A stretch of 64,000 nucleotides of DNA from Pseudomonas syringae CC1557. GTDB taxonomy: Bacteria; Pseudomonadota; Gammaproteobacteria; Pseudomonadales; Pseudomonadaceae. Location of the stretch: assembly GCF_000452705.1 (NCBI RefSeq), contig NZ_CP007014.1, positions 2,728,001 to 2,792,000 on the forward strand, given 5' to 3'. The number at the start of each line of letters is the position of its first letter. The first letter of the stretch is position 1. Under the pieces are notes generated by a model. It saw only the letters and a list, made by a program, of their open reading frames with translations. It had not been told where the DNA came from and did not search any database. Positions 35,635-43,698 of the stretch are shown here, piece by piece. The translations under genes were made by a program, and so were the position numbers.

Positions 35635-36873
35635 TCAGGCTTTATCGGTGCCGCTGCCGATCTGCCAGACAAAGGGCGGCTCGGTGCCGTTGATACGCCA
35701 GTCGCCGACAATCCGCGCCTTGTAGATCAGCGGATTGTGTGAGGCGGCCGTGCGTGCATTGCGCCAGTGGCGATCCAGTGCCTTGTTGACGCTGACGCCC
35801 GAGGCGCCCAGTGCGTTGAACAGCTCGGTGGCTGAACGCAGCACCAGCTCCGAGACAATCACCTGCGCCTTGGCGGTCTCGATTTCGGCGGCGATATTGG
35901 CGTCCTTTTCCAATTGCGGGTCATTGCCAAAGCGTGCCACGTACGCCCGTTGCAGTGGCTCGGCCGAACGCAACGTGGCCGCTTCTGCGGCATACACCTG
36001 CGCGGCGATCTGCCCTACCACCTGTTGCACCTGTGAATCCTGGCTGACGCTGCCGGCATTGCCGTGGCTGAAGATACGTTTGCGGTCACGCACCTCTTGA
36101 GCGATGTCACGCTCGACCGCCCGGCCAATACCTGCCAGCACCGCCAGCAGCACCAATTGATAAAAAGCCGTCTGGTATTTGAAGCGTTGTTCGAACGGGA
36201 TGACATGGCTCGCAGGCAGCGGCACATTGTCGTAGACCGACGTGCCGCTGCCGGTGGTGCGCTGACCGAACCCGTCCCAGTCATCACTGTGGCGCACCCC
36301 CGCATGCTTTGCGTCCACCACCGCAATCACATCGGCACCGGTGTCTGCGCGTTGGGCGTAAACGTCGATCCAGTCGGCGAAAATACTGCCGGTGCTGTAG
36401 TACTTGGTGCCGTTGAGCACAAAGCCATCGCCCTGAACGCTGACCTTGGTAATCACGTCACCGATTTTCACCGCGCCGACTTCGGTCCAGCCATTGCCTA
36501 CAAGGTCACCTGCCACGAAACGCGCGAACCAGGTGTCACGTTCCGCGGCCGGCGGCGCATTAAGCCGGTCTTCGACAAAGGCGAAGTGCGCCCGCAAGGC
36601 CTGCGGAATGTTCGAATCGGCCTCGGCCAGTTCTATCAAAAGCTGAAACAGCTGGCCGATCGAGGCACCCGCACCGCCGTATTCGGTGGGTACCCGGACT
36701 GCGCCGAAACCTGCTTGCTTGAGCCAGGCAATCGGCTCATAGGGCAGGGCGCGGGCCTTTTCGCGCTCGACGTTACCCGCGCTGATCTCGCGGAAGATAG
36801 GGCGGAAGCGGTTGGCGAGGGTTTCATAATCGGTGCCCAACGAGAGTGGGTTAGAACCGGTTGATTGAGTCAT
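35635..36873 (-). CDS. Acyl-CoA-dehydrogenase-fold flavin oxidoreductase (DszC/SfnB-like)
   Basis: A 412-residue soluble protein with the acyl-CoA dehydrogenase fold: helical N-domain (FGAVRVPTEYGGAGASIGQL), beta domain with G-T-K-Y-Y-S-T-G-S (~163-171) and D-D-W-D-G-F-G-Q-R-T-T-G-S-G, and a helical C-domain with K-A-L-D-R-H-W-R-N-A-R-T-A-A-S-H-N-P. The Y-Y-S-T-G and H-W-R-N-A-R-T signatures point to the DszC/SfnB monooxygenase group, which uses reduced flavin for S- or C-oxidation of organosulfur compounds, rather than true acyl-CoA dehydrogenases. CAGGAG precedes the ATG at 36873. It has its own sigma-54-like promoter and faces the SfnB gene. Confidence 0.82.
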   Translation of the reverse strand: MTQSTGSNPLSLGTDYETLANRFRPIFREISAGNVEREKARALPYEPIAWLKQAGFGAVRVPTEYGGAGASIGQLFQLLIELAEADSNIPQALRAHFAFVEDRLNAPPAAERDTWFARFVAGDLVGNGWTEVGAVKIGDVITKVSVQGDGFVLNGTKYYSTGSIFADWIDVYAQRADTGADVIAVVDAKHAGVRHSDDWDGFGQRTTGSGTSVYDNVPLPASHVIPFEQRFKYQTAFYQLVLLAVLAGIGRAVERDIAQEVRDRKRIFSHGNAGSVSQDSQVQQVVGQIAAQVYAAEAATLRSAEPLQRAYVARFGNDPQLEKDANIAAEIETAKAQVIVSELVLRSATELFNALGASGVSVNKALDRHWRNARTAASHNPLIYKARIVGDWRINGTEPPFVWQIGSGTDKA

Positions 36874-36921
36874 GCAGTACTCCTGAGCAGGTCGGCCAGT
36901 GAATGGGTCGTTCAGTTCAGT

Positions 36922-36935
36922 GCATGCTTTGTGCC
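36922..36935 (-). promoter_or_regulatory. Sigma-54-like promoter, leftward
   Basis: On the minus strand AGGCACAAAGCATGCACTG gives GG-N10-GC (36935 down to 36922), with GGCAC at -24 and TGCA at -12. This is the closest of the three to the TGGCACG-N4-TTGCA consensus. It ends 49 bp before the start at 36873. Confidence 0.55.
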
Positions 36936-37159
36936 TGATCATAAGCTTTTGAATTCAATGATTATTTTTCTTAATGACCGGTCTGCCTGTTGTAAGGGCA
37001 ACAGCGGCCCAACAGCTTGTCGGCAAACCGCACATTCTTAACCGCGTTCCGTGGGGCACTGTTCAATCTGCAACAGCGTCTGCACATTTTGCGTGGTGTG
37101 ATGCTGCTGGTTATCAGGATATTTACGTAACTAACTGTTTTTAAATGTAAATAATTTTC

Positions 37160-37173
37160 GGCATGGGCTGTGC
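37160..37173 (+). promoter_or_regulatory. Sigma-54-like promoter, rightward
   Basis: TCGGCATGGGCTGTGCAATG contains GG-N10-GC at 37160-37173, and is nearly the same text as the site at 31001-31020. It ends 63 bp before the SfnB start. The rest of 36936-37159 could hold activator sites but no dyad stood out. Confidence 0.5.
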
Positions 37174-37235
37174 AATGTTCAGGGTTACGTGTGTTGAGTG
37201 TTTTTCAACCTGTCGCCAACGATCAGGAGCCGTTC

Positions 37236-38438
37236 ATGAGTAACCCATCCCCGACGCCGCCCAGCGCAAACGTGATTGCCTCGGACGCCGAAGCCATCGC
37301 AGTCGCCAGGGCACTGGCCAGCCGTTTTGCCGAAGAGGCTTCGCTACGTGATCGCGAACGCCGTCTACCGTTTGCCGAGCTGGATGAATTCTCCGCCAGC
37401 GGCCTGTGGGCCATCACCATTCCCAAGGCCTATGGCGGCGCTGGCGTTTCCTACGTCACGGTCGCAGAAGTGATCAAGATTATTTCGGCCGCCGACCCTT
37501 CGCTAGGACAGATCCCGCAAAACCACCTGGGCGTGCTCGATATCCTTTTGCAGACCGGCACCGAAGAGCAGAAGCGTCATTACTTCGGTAAGGCGTTGGC
37601 GGGTTACCGCTTCGGCAATGCGTTTTCGGAATCGAAAAGCAAGAACGCCGGAGCCTTCCAGACCCGCATTCGTTTCGAGGGCGAGCAGGCCGTGCTGGAC
37701 GGTGAGAAGTTCTACTGCACCGGTGCGTTGTTCGCGCACATCGTGCCGGTAGCCGGTGTCAATGAACAGAATAAGGCCTTCATTGCCTTCGTCGAACGCA
37801 ACAATCCGGGCCTGACCATCATCGATAACTGGGACGGATTCGGTCAGCGCACCACGGCCAGTGGCGGCGCGGTCCTGAAAGACGTACGGGTGCCGTCGAG
37901 CGCGGTGATCCCGGCGCATCGGGCGTTCGATGAACCGACCGCCGACGGGCCTATCTCGCAGATCATCCAGGCAGCGGTGGACACCGGTATCGCCCATGGC
38001 GCATTTGAAGAAACCCTCAAGCACGCACGTCTGGCGCGGCCGTGGATCGACAGCCAGCAGGATTTCGGCTGGCAGGACCCATTCAGCATTGCTGCCATTG
38101 GTGACTTGCAATGGCGACTGCACGGCACCGACGCGATCCTTGCCAAGGCCGGGCGTGCCATCGATCACGCCTTGGCTGAACCGAGCGAAGCCAGCGTCGC
38201 GCAAGCGTCGGTGGTGGTTGCGCAGGCCAAAGTGCTGTCGGCGCAGATTGCCTTGCTCGCCAGCAGCACACTGTTCGAACTGGCCGGTACTCGCTCGGTA
38301 TTGGGCAAGCTCAACCTTGATCGCTATTGGCGCAATGCACGCACCCACACGCTGCATGACCCGGCGCGCTGGAAATACCACCTGATCGGCAATCAGGTGC
38401 TCAACAACATCCCGCCGCCACGTCACGCCTGGAACTGA
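37236..38438 (+). CDS. SfnB-family sulfur-acquisition oxidoreductase
   Basis: A 400-residue flavin oxidoreductase of the acyl-CoA dehydrogenase fold. The N-terminus (I-A-S-D-A-E-A-I-A-V-A-R-A-L-A) and R-D-R-E-R-R-L-P-F-A-E-L-D match the SfnB family. Further motifs are KFYCTGALFAHIVPV, NWDGFGQRTTASGG and DRYWRNARTHTLHDP with the catalytic-region His. SfnB proteins belong to dimethyl-sulfone/organosulfur use under sulfate limitation in pseudomonads. CAGGAG precedes the ATG at 37236; upstream codons to 37170 are unlikely to be translated. It is the first gene of a three-gene operon (37236-40299). Confidence 0.85.
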   Translation: MSNPSPTPPSANVIASDAEAIAVARALASRFAEEASLRDRERRLPFAELDEFSASGLWAITIPKAYGGAGVSYVTVAEVIKIISAADPSLGQIPQNHLGVLDILLQTGTEEQKRHYFGKALAGYRFGNAFSESKSKNAGAFQTRIRFEGEQAVLDGEKFYCTGALFAHIVPVAGVNEQNKAFIAFVERNNPGLTIIDNWDGFGQRTTASGGAVLKDVRVPSSAVIPAHRAFDEPTADGPISQIIQAAVDTGIAHGAFEETLKHARLARPWIDSQQDFGWQDPFSIAAIGDLQWRLHGTDAILAKAGRAIDHALAEPSEASVAQASVVVAQAKVLSAQIALLASSTLFELAGTRSVLGKLNLDRYWRNARTHTLHDPARWKYHLIGNQVLNNIPPPRHAWN

Positions 38439-38453
38439 TCAAGGAGCAACCTC

Positions 38454-38894
38454 ATGCCTCATCCCGCTATCACCGCGCAACTGGCCGTCGCCACCGAAGA
38501 CCTTGGCCACGCCCGCCAAGGCTTGCAACAAACTCTTGATTACCTGCGCGAGCAGGGCCAGCCGTGGTCATTCAGCAATCTGCACCGCATTGTCGATGAC
38601 CCTTATGTGATCAGCAAAGTCGGCGATCTGCAGATTCGTCTGGACGTTGCTGCTGCCTTGCTGGAGCGCGCGCAACGCCTGGAAGGTTCGTCAGAGCAGC
38701 GCTTGATCGCCAGCAGCGAGGCGGTTATCGCCAGTGCCGATGCGCTTCAGGCGGTCGGCAACATTCAGTACGAACTCACCGGGCAACGCATTTCGCTGCC
38801 AGCCCAGCCCCATCGCGAACCGTTGCGCTGGCACTACCAGGTGATCGGCAATCAACGCCTCAACGGCGTCGTGCCGCCGCAGCTTCAGGAGTAG
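38454..38894 (+). CDS. Stand-alone C-terminal acyl-CoA-dehydrogenase-like domain
   Basis: A 146-residue protein aligning only with the last third of the SfnB protein just upstream: D-P-Y-V-I-S-K-V-G-D-L-Q-I-R-L here against D-P-F-S-I-A-A-I-G-D-L-Q-W-R-L, and RWHYQVIGNQRLNGVVPP against RWKYHLIGNQVLNNIPPP. It lacks the N-terminal and beta domains and the Y-W-R-N-A-R-T catalytic segment, so it cannot bind flavin on its own. There is a proper AAGGAG-type site (aaggagcaacctcATG), and it is 15 bp after SfnB and 4 bp before the monooxygenase. It looks like a maintained small subunit rather than debris. Confidence 0.75.
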   Translation: MPHPAITAQLAVATEDLGHARQGLQQTLDYLREQGQPWSFSNLHRIVDDPYVISKVGDLQIRLDVAAALLERAQRLEGSSEQRLIASSEAVIASADALQAVGNIQYELTGQRISLPAQPHREPLRWHYQVIGNQRLNGVVPPQLQE

Positions 38895-38898
38895 CTCT

Positions 38899-40299
38899 AT
38901 GTCTCGTCAAATACGCCTCAATGCCTTCGACATGAATTGCGTAGGCCATCAATCGCCAGGTCTTTGGGCGCACCCGCGTGACCGTTCGTGGCAGTACAAG
39001 GACCTGGAATACTGGACTGATCTGGCCAAAATTCTTGAGCGTGGCAAGTTCGACGGGCTGTTCATCGCTGACGTGCTGGGCATCTACGATGTCTATCGCG
39101 GCAATGGCGAAGCCGCTATCCGCCAAGCCACGCAGGTGCCGGTCAATGACCCGTTGCAATTGATCCCGCCCATGGCATTGGTCACCGAACATCTGGGTTT
39201 TGGCTTGACGGCGTCGTTGTCGTTCGAGCATCCGTACCCGTTCGCGCGCCGTATTTCTACGCTGGACCACCTGACCAAGGGCCGGGCGGGCTGGAATATC
39301 GTGACGTCTTATCTGGAAAGCGGTGCGAAGAATCTGGGACACAAGACCCTGACTGAACACGATGCGCGCTACGACTATGCCGAGGAGTACCTGGAGGTTT
39401 GTTACAAACTGTGGGAGGGCAGCTGGGAAGAGGGCGCCATTCTGCGTGACCGCGAGCGGCGGGTGTTCAGCGACCCGAGCAAGATTCATGAAATTCGCCA
39501 CGTCGGCAAACACTTTCAGGTCCCCGGCATCCATTTGTGTGAGCCTTCGCCGCAACGCACACCGGTTCTTTATCAGGCCGGCGCTTCAAGCCGTGGCAAG
39601 CAGTTTGCCGCCGAGCATGCCGAGTGTGTGTTCGTGGCTGCGCCGTCCAAGGTGCTGCTGAAAAAGACCGTTGCTGATATTCGCCGCCGTACTGCCGAAG
39701 CGGGTCGTGACCCGGCCAAGGTGCTGATCTTCAATTTGCAGACGGTGATCCTCGGTGAAACCGACGCAAAGGCGAAAGCCAAATTCGAAGAGTACAAAAG
39801 CTGGGTCAGTTACGAGGGAGCCATGGCGCTGATATCTGGCTGGACCGGTATCGACTTCAGCCAGTTCAAGCCTGACGAGCCGCTGCGGCATGTGCACACC
39901 AATGCCATTCAGTCGGCCGTCGAGACTTTTTCCACCGCCGACCCGAACACCGTCTGGACCCCGCAGGCGCTGGCCGATTGGGTAGGTATCGGTGGGTTCG
40001 GTCCCTTGTTTGTCGGCAGCCCGGAAACCGTTGCGGACCTGTTGCAGGAGTGGGTTGAAGAAACGGATGTCGACGGATTCAATCTGGCCTACGCGCTGAC
40101 CCATGAAACCTTTATTGATGCGGTTGAACTGTTGGTGCCGGAACTGCAGAAACGCGGCGTCTACAAGACCGAATACGCCTCAGGCACGTTGCGTGAGAAG
40201 CTGTTTGGCGACGGCCCGCGCCTGGAAGCAGACCATCCGGGGGCTGCCTTCCGCGACCTGGCAGCACTGAACCGTAACCGGCAGACCGAGAGTGCCTGA
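38899..40299 (+). CDS. NtaA/SnaA/DszA-family FMN-dependent monooxygenase
   Basis: A 466-residue luciferase-like (LLM) enzyme that uses FMNH2 from a separate reductase to oxidise small organosulfur or amine compounds. Family marks are NCVGHQSPGLWAHPRDRS, F-D-G-L-F-I-A-D-V-L-G, the S-F-E-H-P-Y-P-F-A-R-R-I-S-T-L-D-H block, GRAGWNIVTSYLESGAKNLG and VLYQAGASSRGKQFAAEHAE. Length is typical (440-480). It overlaps no neighbour and starts 4 bp after the small subunit. The exact substrate is unknown; its context supports an organosulfur compound. No dedicated flavin reductase is in the window. Confidence 0.87.
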   Translation: MSRQIRLNAFDMNCVGHQSPGLWAHPRDRSWQYKDLEYWTDLAKILERGKFDGLFIADVLGIYDVYRGNGEAAIRQATQVPVNDPLQLIPPMALVTEHLGFGLTASLSFEHPYPFARRISTLDHLTKGRAGWNIVTSYLESGAKNLGHKTLTEHDARYDYAEEYLEVCYKLWEGSWEEGAILRDRERRVFSDPSKIHEIRHVGKHFQVPGIHLCEPSPQRTPVLYQAGASSRGKQFAAEHAECVFVAAPSKVLLKKTVADIRRRTAEAGRDPAKVLIFNLQTVILGETDAKAKAKFEEYKSWVSYEGAMALISGWTGIDFSQFKPDEPLRHVHTNAIQSAVETFSTADPNTVWTPQALADWVGIGGFGPLFVGSPETVADLLQEWVEETDVDGFNLAYALTHETFIDAVELLVPELQKRGVYKTEYASGTLREKLFGDGPRLEADHPGAAFRDLAALNRNRQTESA

Positions 40300-40331
40300 C
40301 GGCGTACTGACTGTCGCCGCGCAGTAAAGAT

Positions 40332-40402
40332 CGGACGCAGAGCGTCCAGAACGGCATACCGACGCCTGCGCTCCAGCGTGGGGGGGGGGGGGGGGGGGGG
40401 GG
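40332..40402. repeat. Truncated intergenic repeat ending in a 23-base poly-G tract
   Basis: 40332-40365 repeats the left arm of the compound element at 61081 (CGGACGCAGAGCGTCCAGAA then CGGCATACCGACGC). After a deletion it resumes with CTCCAGCGTG and runs into 23 G residues (40380-40402) where the other copy has GTGGGAACGCC. Confidence 0.75.
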
Positions 40403-40453
40403 TTGTGGCGGCATGATGAATACTCTTGTTCCTGCCTCTTTCCTTCAGGCAAT

Positions 40454-40481
40454 AAAAAACCGACCCTGAGGTCGGTTTTTT
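40454..40481 (-). terminator. Rho-independent terminator of rpsT
   Basis: AAAAAACCGACC / GGTCGGTTTTTT arms form a near-perfect stem, 15 bp beyond the rpsT stop. The flanking A and T runs make it bidirectional, so it can also stop transcripts coming from the monooxygenase operon. Confidence 0.9.
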
Positions 40482-40495
40482 AACAAGCGTGTCGC

Positions 40496-40774
40496 TTAGG
40501 CTGCAGCAGCAAGGCTCAGAGCCTTGATGTGACCGTTCAGACGACCTTTATGGCGAGCAGCCTTGTTCTTGTGGATGATGCCTTTGTCGGCCATACGGTC
40601 GATAACAGGCACTGCAAGAACATAAGCGGCTTGCGCTTTTTCTGCGTCTTTTGCGTCAATGGCTTTAACTACATTCTTGATGTAGGTACGAACCATGGAA
40701 CGCAGGCTGGCGTTGTGGCTGCGACGCTTCTCAGCCTGTTTTGCACGTTTTTTGGCGGAAGGTGTGTTGGCCAC
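40496..40774 (-). CDS. rpsT: 30S ribosomal protein S20
   Basis: A 92-residue basic protein with the S20 pattern [20 protein letters not shown] at the N-terminus and [11 protein letters not shown] near the end. It binds 16S rRNA early in small-subunit assembly. The start is a GTG at 40774 with GAGGAG 6 bases upstream; the upstream extension in the same frame (to 40813) is not conserved in the family. A non-ATG start is known for S20 in several bacteria and lets S20 autoregulate its own translation. Divergent from murJ. Confidence 0.96.
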   Translation of the reverse strand: MANTPSAKKRAKQAEKRRSHNASLRSMVRTYIKNVVKAIDAKDAEKAQAAYVLAVPVIDRMADKGIIHKNKAARHKGRLNGHIKALSLAAAA

Positions 40775-41024
40775 CGTCGAGCTCCTCGAAAGACTTTGTG
40801 AAATAGCAAACAAAATAGGCCGCGAATCATGCCGATGAGTTGAAGTCTTGTCAAGGGCAGTTAAGGTGTTCCGCTGAGTGGTTGCTACATTTGACCGGAG
40901 GATTTATTTCCGGCCTGTGACCTGTAAACTCGCGGCCTTTGCTTCGGGCGTTTTTGCGGCGCGAAGTATCGCATAAATGGCTGGCTTAATCGCCCATCCT
41001 TTGCCAAGGCGCACAACTCTTTCC

Positions 41025-42563
41025 ATGAATCTACTCAAGTCACTTGCCGCCGTCAGCTCTATCACCATGGTTTCCCGGGTTCTGGGCTTCATTCGCGACA
41101 CCATTATCGCGCGCACTTTCGGCGCCGGAATGGCAACGGATGCGTTTTTCATTGCCTTCAAACTGCCCAATCTGCTGCGGCGCATTTTTGCCGAAGGGGC
41201 TTTTTCCCAGGCATTCGTGCCGATTCTGGCTGAATACAAGAGCCAGCAGGGCGAGGAGGCGACCCGCACGTTTGTTGCGTACGTGACCGGGCTGCTGACG
41301 CTGGCGCTGGCGCTGGTGACGCTGCTGGGCGTTATTTTCGCGCCTTGGGTGATCTGGGCCACGGCGCCAGGCTTTGTCGACACGCCAGAAAAGTTTGCGC
41401 TGACCTCGGATCTGCTGCGCGTGACCTTTCCTTATATATTGCTGATTTCCCTGTCCTCGATGGCCGGTGCGATTCTCAATACCTGGAACCGCTTCTCGGT
41501 GCCTGCATTCGTGCCGACGCTGCTCAACGTCAGCATGATCTTCTTCGCGCTGTTCCTTACCCCTTACTTCGATCCTCCGGTGATGGCGCTGGGCTGGGCA
41601 GTGCTGGTCGGCGGCTTGCTACAGTTGCTGTACCAGCTGCCGCACCTGAAAAAGATCGGCATGCTGGTGCTGCCGCGTCTGAATCTGCGTGATACCGGCG
41701 TCTGGCGGGTCATGAAACAGATGCTGCCCGCCATCCTCGGCGTGTCAGTCAGTCAGATTTCTCTGATCATCAATACGATTTTTGCCTCGTTCCTCGTCGC
41801 CGGCTCGGTGTCGTGGATGTACTACGCAGACCGCTTGATGGAATTGCCATCCGGCGTGCTGGGGGTTGCGCTGGGTACGATTCTGCTGCCGATCCTGTCC
41901 AAAACCTACGCACAACGGGATCGTCAGGAGTATTCACGGATTCTCGACTGGGGGCTGCGTCTGTGTTTTGTGCTGGTGCTGCCTTGCACGCTGGCGCTGG
42001 GGTTGCTTGCCGAACCGTTGACCGTTTCGCTGTTTCAATACGGCAAGTTCGATGCGCTGGACTCGGCCATGACCCAGCGTGCGCTGGTCGCCTATTCGGT
42101 CGGGCTGCTGGGGATCATCCTGATCAAGGTGCTGGCACCCGGCTTTTATGCTCAACAAAATATCCGCACCCCGGTGAAAATCGCGATCTTCACCCTCATC
42201 GTCACTCAGTTGCTCAACCTTGCGTTTATAGTGCCGTTGCAGCATGCAGGGCTGGCGCTGGCGATTAGCGTGGGCGCGTGCATCAACGCCGGCCTGCTGT
42301 TCTGGCAGTTGCGCAAGCAACAGCTGTTTCAGCCGCAGCCGGGCTGGACGAAGTTTCTGCTGAAACTGGTCGTTGCAGTTACCGTGATGTCGGCCGTCCT
42401 GCTGGGGATGATGCATTTCATGCCCGCGTGGGACCACGGACAAATGCTTGAGCGCTTTCTGCGTCTCGGTGCGCTGGTGGCGGCGGGTGTCGTGACCTAT
42501 TTTGCAATGCTTCTGTTACTCGGCTTTCGCCTCCGGGATTTCGCCCGCAAGGCGGTCATGTAG
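41025..42563 (+). CDS. murJ: Lipid II flippase MurJ (MviN)
   Basis: A 512-residue inner-membrane protein with about 14 helices that flips lipid II to the periplasm for peptidoglycan synthesis. The diagnostic N-terminus [19 protein letters not shown] and [22 protein letters not shown] are intact, including the essential arginines. ATG at 41025; codons before it in the same frame (from 40977) are not family-like. It lies upstream of ribF as in most pseudomonads. Confidence 0.96.
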   Translation: MNLLKSLAAVSSITMVSRVLGFIRDTIIARTFGAGMATDAFFIAFKLPNLLRRIFAEGAFSQAFVPILAEYKSQQGEEATRTFVAYVTGLLTLALALVTLLGVIFAPWVIWATAPGFVDTPEKFALTSDLLRVTFPYILLISLSSMAGAILNTWNRFSVPAFVPTLLNVSMIFFALFLTPYFDPPVMALGWAVLVGGLLQLLYQLPHLKKIGMLVLPRLNLRDTGVWRVMKQMLPAILGVSVSQISLIINTIFASFLVAGSVSWMYYADRLMELPSGVLGVALGTILLPILSKTYAQRDRQEYSRILDWGLRLCFVLVLPCTLALGLLAEPLTVSLFQYGKFDALDSAMTQRALVAYSVGLLGIILIKVLAPGFYAQQNIRTPVKIAIFTLIVTQLLNLAFIVPLQHAGLALAISVGACINAGLLFWQLRKQQLFQPQPGWTKFLLKLVVAVTVMSAVLLGMMHFMPAWDHGQMLERFLRLGALVAAGVVTYFAMLLLLGFRLRDFARKAVM

Positions 42564-42571
42564 GTCGCTGC

Positions 42572-42598
42572 ACAGCGGTTGGCTGTCGGTTTTTTTTT
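42572..42598 (+). terminator. Possible weak terminator after murJ
   Basis: A 5-bp stem ACAGC/GCTGT with a 5-base loop, then CGG and nine T residues. The stem is short, so it would at best be leaky. Confidence 0.35.
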
Positions 42599-42697
42599 CA
42601 TTGCGCGCCACGAACCGCTGTCCGGTCTTGGCGTGTTGCCTGTCGTCCGTGGCCTTGTGTGGTTATAATCGGCCACTTTATGAGCAAGAAGTGCGTT

Positions 42698-43624
42698 ATG
42701 CAGCTGGTTAGAGGCCTTCACAACCTGCGCCCCGAACATCGGGGCTGCGTCGCCACGATTGGCAATTTCGACGGTGTACACCGCGGCCACCAGGCTATCC
42801 TGGCGAGGTTGCGTGAGCGTGCCGTCGAGTTGGGTGTGCCCAGCTGCGTGGTGATTTTCGAGCCACAGCCGCGTGAGTTTTTTGCGCCCGACACGGCTCC
42901 GGCACGCCTGGCGCGTTTGCGCGACAAGCTTGAGCTGCTTGAAGCCGAGGGCGTTGACCGGGTACTTTGCCTGTCCTTCAATCAGCGCCTGTGCAAACTC
43001 AGTGCGGCGAGTTTCGTGGAAACCGTGCTGATCGACGGTCTGGGTGTTCTGCACCTCGAAGTGGGCGACGATTTTCGTTTTGGCTTTGACCGGGTCGGTG
43101 ACTTTGACTTCCTGCAACAGGCCGGCACAACTTATGGCTTTACCGTAGAAGCGGCGCAGACCGTTGAGATCGATGGCATCCGGGTCAGCAGTACCAAAGT
43201 GCGTAAAGCCCTGGCTGCGTCGGATTTTGCCCTTGCCGAGCGTATGCTGGGTCGTCCGTTCCAGATAACCGGACGGGTATTGCATGGCCAGAAGCTGGCG
43301 CGGCAATTGGGTACGCCCACCGCCAACGTACAACTCAAGCGTCGTCGCGTGCCGCTGAGCGGGGTTTACCTGGTCAGCATGGACATCGACGGCAAGGCTT
43401 GGCCGGGGGTCGCCAATATTGGTGTGCGCCCGACAGTGGCCGGTGATGGCAGTGCCCACCTTGAGGTGCATCTTCTGGATTTTGCCGGCGACCTTTACGG
43501 CCGGCGTTTAACGGTGGCTTTCCACCACAAGCTACGTGATGAGCAGCGTTTTGCCTCGCTTGAGGCGCTCAAGACGGCGATCAATGCGGACGTCGCCGCC
43601 GCCCGTGCCCATTGGCATGGTTAA
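42698..43624 (+). CDS. ribF: Bifunctional riboflavin kinase / FAD synthetase
   Basis: A 308-residue enzyme that makes FMN and FAD. The N-terminal FAD synthetase domain has A-T-I-G-N-F-D-G-V-H-R-G-H-Q (~18-31) and I-R-V-S-S-T-K-V-R. The C-terminal riboflavin kinase has G-T-P-T-A-N-V-Q-L (PTAN motif) and E-V-H-L-L-D-F. ATG at 42698 (MQLVRGLHNL) is the family start. The frame opens 39 bases earlier without support. It precedes ileS by 74 bp in the usual murJ-ribF-ileS-lspA order. Confidence 0.96.
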   Translation: MQLVRGLHNLRPEHRGCVATIGNFDGVHRGHQAILARLRERAVELGVPSCVVIFEPQPREFFAPDTAPARLARLRDKLELLEAEGVDRVLCLSFNQRLCKLSAASFVETVLIDGLGVLHLEVGDDFRFGFDRVGDFDFLQQAGTTYGFTVEAAQTVEIDGIRVSSTKVRKALAASDFALAERMLGRPFQITGRVLHGQKLARQLGTPTANVQLKRRRVPLSGVYLVSMDIDGKAWPGVANIGVRPTVAGDGSAHLEVHLLDFAGDLYGRRLTVAFHHKLRDEQRFASLEALKTAINADVAAARAHWHG

Positions 43625-43698
43625 CCTGATGGACATGTATCAAAAATAGTCGACCGAACGCAGACATTTTGCATGCATAGCCTAACCAAGAGCCTGAA

